DNA from: Pseudomonadota bacterium
GTDB lineage: Bacteria > Myxococcota_A > Polyangia > Fen-1088
Direction of reading: 5' to 3'
DNA: 33,281 nt
NCBI GenBank assembly: GCA_023438785.1
Contig: JAEXQJ010000268.1
Location: 1-33,281, forward strand
Part shown: piece after piece, positions 30,354 through 33,281 of the stretch
Numbering within the stretch: position 1 is the stretch's first letter
How the letters are laid out: every line of letters starts with the position of its first letter
Translations under genes and position numbers: made by a program
The notes under the pieces: generated by a model
Told to the model about the DNA's origin: nothing
What the model saw: only the letters and a program-made list of their open reading frames with translations
The model's database searches: none

Positions 30354-31430
30354 ATGAGGTTGCTCATTGCTGGTGGAGGAACCGGGGGTCACCTCTTCCC
30401 GGGCATCGCCGTCGCGGAAGAGGTCGTGCGGCGGGGCGGCGAGGTGCTGTTCGTGGGGACGGCGCGCGGGATCGAGGCGCGCGTCGTGCCGTCCGCCGGC
30501 TATGCCTTGGAGACCCTGGAGGTCAGCGGGCTCAAACGCATGGGGCTGATGGGCCAGGTGCGCGGGCTGGCGCGTCTGCCGGCGGCGTACTTTCGTTCGC
30601 GCGCCATTTTGAAGCGCTTCCGCCCCGACGTGGTGTTGGGCGTGGGCGGTTACGCCTCGGGGCCCATGGTGATGACCGCGGCCCTGTGGCGCGTGCCGTG
30701 CGCCATCCAGGAGCAGAACAGCGTTCCCGGGATCACCAACCGCATCCTGTCGCGCCTGGTGCGCACGGTGCTCATCGCGTTCGACGACGCGCGGCCGTTC
30801 TTTCCGGCCAAGAAGATTGAATTCACGGGTAATCCCGTGCGCGCCAAGCTGGTGCACGCGCTCACCAGCGCGACGCCGCCCGGCGGACCTTCACCGCGCG
30901 TGCTGGTGGTGGGAGGTAGCCAAGGCGCCCGCGGCGTGAACGAGTTGGTCATGGCCGCGGTCAAAGAGCTGGCCGCCCACGGCGCGGTTCCGCCCATCCT
31001 TCACCAGAGCGGACAGCCGGACCTGGATCGCTGCCGGGAGCACTACCGCGCGCTGGGTCTGGGCGAGCGGGTACAGGTGCAGCCGTTCATCGAGGATATG
31101 GCCGCGGCCTACGGCAACGCCGATGTGGTGGTCGCGCGCGCCGGGGCGCTGACCCTGGCCGAACTGGCCATCGCCAGCCGCCCCGCCATTCTGATTCCCC
31201 TGCCCACCGCCGCCGACGACCATCAGAGCAAGAACGCCGCGCGCTTCGCACAGGCCGGCGCCGCGCTCGTGCTCGACCAGCGCAGCGCCGCGGGCACGGA
31301 TCTGGCGACCCTGATCAGCCAATTGGCCGGGGATGCGAACCGTCGCGCGGCCATGGCCACCGCCATGCGCACCCTGGCCCGTCCGCACGCGGCCCAGGCC
31401 ATCGCGGACCGTCTGGAAGCCCTGGCGTAG
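30354..31430 (+). CDS. murG: UDP-GlcNAc:lipid I N-acetylglucosaminyltransferase
   Basis: 358 aa. Adds GlcNAc to lipid I to make lipid II, at the inner face of the membrane. Seen: GGGTGGHLFPG near residue 7, VVLGVGGYASGP, IQEQNSVPGITNR, FTGNPVR, VVGGSQGARGVNE, a VVVARAGALTLAEL segment (usually sRsGA.t..E) and PLPTAADDHQSKNA. The ATG follows the ftsW stop by one base. It is the last gene of the cluster here: in most dcw clusters murC, murB, ddl and ftsQAZ follow, but here an unrelated kinase does. Confidence 0.96.
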   Translation: MRLLIAGGGTGGHLFPGIAVAEEVVRRGGEVLFVGTARGIEARVVPSAGYALETLEVSGLKRMGLMGQVRGLARLPAAYFRSRAILKRFRPDVVLGVGGYASGPMVMTAALWRVPCAIQEQNSVPGITNRILSRLVRTVLIAFDDARPFFPAKKIEFTGNPVRAKLVHALTSATPPGGPSPRVLVVGGSQGARGVNELVMAAVKELAAHGAVPPILHQSGQPDLDRCREHYRALGLGERVQVQPFIEDMAAAYGNADVVVARAGALTLAELAIASRPAILIPLPTAADDHQSKNAARFAQAGAALVLDQRSAAGTDLATLISQLAGDANRRAAMATAMRTLARPHAAQAIADRLEALA

Positions 31431-31444
31431 CCCCGCTCTCGCCG

Positions 31445-31465
31445 GCGGCTTGGGCTCCGAGCCGC
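31445..31465 (+). terminator. Hairpin after murG (possible end of the dcw transcript)
   Basis: gcggct (31445-31450) pairs with agccgc (31460-31465) around a 9-base loop, extendable by one G-T pair, 15 bases after the murG stop. There is no T-run. It fits an end to the cluster, since the next gene starts 82 bp after murG and is functionally distinct. Confidence 0.35.
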
Positions 31466-31512
31466 TGACTCGTGCCGTCAGGCTCGATTCAAGCAAGCGG
31501 CCTCACGTGCCG

Positions 31513-33281
31513 ATGTGGCGCTTAGTGAGTCCCGTGAACAACCAGCCTGGGCCCGGGCTTGCGGAGCGGTTCGAGCTGAAGGGACAAGCAGGTACCGGGG
31601 GTATGGGGACGGTCTATCAGGCCGTCGATCGGAAATCCGGCTTTCTGGTCGCCATCAAGATCCTCCATCAGACGACGACCATCGAAACAGCGCGTTTCGA
31701 GCAGGAGGCCCACCTGCTCTCCGAGCTGCAACACCCGGGCATCGTGCGCTACTTCGCCAGTGGCTTGACGCCGCAAGGGCAGCCCTACATCGCCATGGAG
31801 TGGTTGGAGGGCGAGACCCTGGAAGAGCGATTGTCGCGCGGCAAGCTGGGCCCGGCGGCGGCGGCTCACGTGGCGGCGCGCGTGCTCGACGCCCTGGCGG
31901 CGGCCCATGCGCGCGGTGTGGTCCATCGCGACATCAAGCCGAGCAACGTCTTCCTGGTGGGCTGGAAGCTGACCGATATCCGCCTGCTCGATTTCGGCAT
32001 CGCCCGTCGCGTGTACGATCCGCGGCGCCTGACCCGCAAGGGTTCCACGGTGGGCACGCCCCTTTACACCTCGCCCGAGCAGGCGCGGGGACGCCACGAC
32101 GTGGATGGCCGGTCCGACATCTTCTCGCTGGGCTGCGTGCTGTACGAGGCCCTGAGCGGCGAGCCGCCCTTCTCGGGTGATTCGGCCGTCGACGTGATGA
32201 CCCGCGTGTGTGAGGGCCGCTATCTGCCCATCGCCCAGCGCAGGCCCGGGTTGCCCGCCGAGCTGGAGAAGCTGCTCACGAGCATGCTGGAGGCGAACCC
32301 GCGCAACCGACCCCACTCGGCCCAGTCCCTGGCCGACGAGTTCCGTGCCCTGTCTGCCCGTCTGGGCGATGCCGTGGAGGAGACCGTGGCCGCGCCGCCC
32401 GCTTCGCCCGTGCGCCGCGACTCCCTCGGGACCACGGAAGAGCGCCTCATGTGCGGCCTGCTGGTTTCGCTGCACAGCCGATCTGACCCGCGGGACGTGG
32501 ATTCGTACGACGGGCGCCGGGGCCCGCGGCCGGCTTTCCCCCAACCCCAATCCACGCGCGACGCGGGCGCCGCGGAGGGCGAGCCCTCGGAGCGGCTGCG
32601 CCGCCTGCAAGAGGTCATCGCGCCTCTGGGGTGCGAGCTGGATCGCCTCATGGATCGCACGCTGCTCGTCACGGCGCCCGCCCTGGGTACGGCGCGCGAG
32701 CAGGCCATCCAGATCGCCCGGGCCGCGCTCGCCGCGCGCGACTTGGAGCCCGACGCGCGCCTGGCCATCGGCACGGGCCGCGCGGCCTTGATGGCGCGCA
32801 TCCCCGTGGGCCGGCTCATGGATGACCTGCCCACCCTCATGGAGGGGCAAGCCTCGGGCACCATCAACCTCGATGACCTGACCCGCCGGCTGCTACCCGC
32901 GCGCTTCGTGGTCGGCGTGGCCGGCGGTCGGGCCGTCCTCTTCGCCGAGGTCGCGCGCGCCAGTGTCGATCGTCCGCGCACCGTGAATGGCCGCTTCAGC
33001 CCCTTCGTGGGCCGCGAGCGCGATCTGGAGGCCCTGCTGTCCCTGTACGGCGAGGCCACGAGTGAGCCGGCCGCGCGGGCCGTGATCGTTCAGGGCGTCC
33101 CCGGCTCGGGCAAGAGCCGACTGGCGCGCGAGTTTCTGGCCTCCATCTCCGAATCACCCGCGCGCGTGCTTCGTTGCTCGGGCTCGCTGTCGCATCCGCA
33201 TGACGGCTTCCCCTTGCTGGCCCCGGTGCTCGCGGCGGCGGGGCTGGGTGGTGGCCCCCCCGCGCCCGGCGGTGGTGGACG
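31513..33281 (+). CDS. Serine/threonine protein kinase fused to a degenerate cyclase-like region and a P-loop ATPase (cut by right edge)
   Basis: 589 codons are visible; the frame continues past the window. Kinase domain about 20-280: G-loop GQAGTGGMGTVY (24-35), Lys49 (VAIKIL), Glu65, catalytic loop HRDIKPSNV (138-146), DFG (160-162), activation segment GTPLYTSPEQARG (181-193). All catalytic residues are present, so it should be active. About 310-480 resembles a worn class III cyclase-like domain (DRTLLVTAPALGTAREQA, ARLAIGTGRAALMARIPVG) without clear metal residues. From about 495, FVGRERDLEALL and Walker A GVPGSGKS (528-535) begin an AAA/STAND-type ATPase. No membrane helix and no PASTA domain in the visible part. 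This layout is typical of large PknK-like kinases of myxobacteria. ATG 31513 is chosen; GTG 31525 or 31534 would also fit. Confidence 0.9.
   Translation, partial: MWRLVSPVNNQPGPGLAERFELKGQAGTGGMGTVYQAVDRKSGFLVAIKILHQTTTIETARFEQEAHLLSELQHPGIVRYFASGLTPQGQPYIAMEWLEGETLEERLSRGKLGPAAAAHVAARVLDALAAAHARGVVHRDIKPSNVFLVGWKLTDIRLLDFGIARRVYDPRRLTRKGSTVGTPLYTSPEQARGRHDVDGRSDIFSLGCVLYEALSGEPPFSGDSAVDVMTRVCEGRYLPIAQRRPGLPAELEKLLTSMLEANPRNRPHSAQSLADEFRALSARLGDAVEETVAAPPASPVRRDSLGTTEERLMCGLLVSLHSRSDPRDVDSYDGRRGPRPAFPQPQSTRDAGAAEGEPSERLRRLQEVIAPLGCELDRLMDRTLLVTAPALGTAREQAIQIARAALAARDLEPDARLAIGTGRAALMARIPVGRLMDDLPTLMEGQASGTINLDDLTRRLLPARFVVGVAGGRAVLFAEVARASVDRPRTVNGRFSPFVGRERDLEALLSLYGEATSEPAARAVIVQGVPGSGKSRLAREFLASISESPARVLRCSGSLSHPHDGFPLLAPVLAAAGLGGGPPAPGGGG

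Noticed and set aside
1..33281. Search for CRISPR arrays, tRNA/rRNA genes, insertion sequences, integrases and attachment sites
   Set aside because: No regularly spaced short repeats, no tRNA-like cloverleaf, no transposase or recombinase motif, and no flanking direct repeats were seen.

Overview
The window looks like a piece of chromosome from a high-GC Gram-negative bacterium of the Myxococcota/Polyangia (old Deltaproteobacteria) type. The reasons are very high GC, a complete efflux system with an outer-membrane channel, a MurE with the DNPR motif of meso-diaminopimelate-adding enzymes, lipoprotein signals followed by Gly/Asp-rich tails, a Cys-rich lipoprotein, a Ser/Thr kinase fused to a cyclase-like region and a P-loop ATPase, and a poly-HAMP chemoreceptor. 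This is inferred from protein style only; there is no rRNA or other phylogenetic marker. No tRNA, rRNA, CRISPR array, transposase or phage gene was seen.

Layout. (1) 1-5741: an efflux module. A TolC-like channel gene runs off the left edge on the minus strand. Diverging from it is a tight plus-strand operon: HlyD-type adaptor, two separate ABC ATPases, two ABC-2 permeases (YbhGFSR-like, with the YbhF halves split). The 207-bp divergent gap holds a 12-bp direct repeat with 20-bp period. (2) 5770-8597, minus: an iron-dependent alcohol dehydrogenase-like gene overlapping (ATGA) a PAS hybrid histidine kinase, an ErcA/ErcS-like pair. (3) 8814-12694, minus: an MCP with three 91-residue HAMP-type repeats and a possible CheR tether, preceded by an EAL protein with a C-terminal sensor-like domain. 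(4) 12979-17403, minus: three predicted lipoproteins. The first carries PEP-synthase/glucan-water-dikinase-like domains, although its N-terminus predicts export. It overlaps (ATGA) a propeller-like lipoprotein, which is followed by a Cys-rich small lipoprotein. (5) 17574-19824, minus: argH, preceded by a Fic-fold protein whose active-site motif is destroyed. (6) 20213-31430, plus: division and cell-wall (dcw) cluster rsmH-ftsL-ftsI-murE-murF-mraY-murD-ftsW-murG, mostly overlapping or nearly so. There is no mraZ in front, and murC/murB/ddl/ftsQAZ do not follow. (7) 31513-33281: a Ser/Thr kinase fused to a degenerate cyclase-like region and a P-loop ATPase, cut by the right edge.

Working together: the dcw genes make lipid II (MurE, MurF, MurD, MraY, MurG) and the septal synthase (FtsW-FtsI with FtsL), and RsmH modifies the ribosome. 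The middle minus-strand block is mainly sensing, signalling and cell-surface functions. The most unusual locus is the exported dikinase-like lipoprotein with its overlapping partner. The pseudo-Fic protein, the split asymmetric ABC pair and the ErcA/ErcS-like overlap are the next most interesting.
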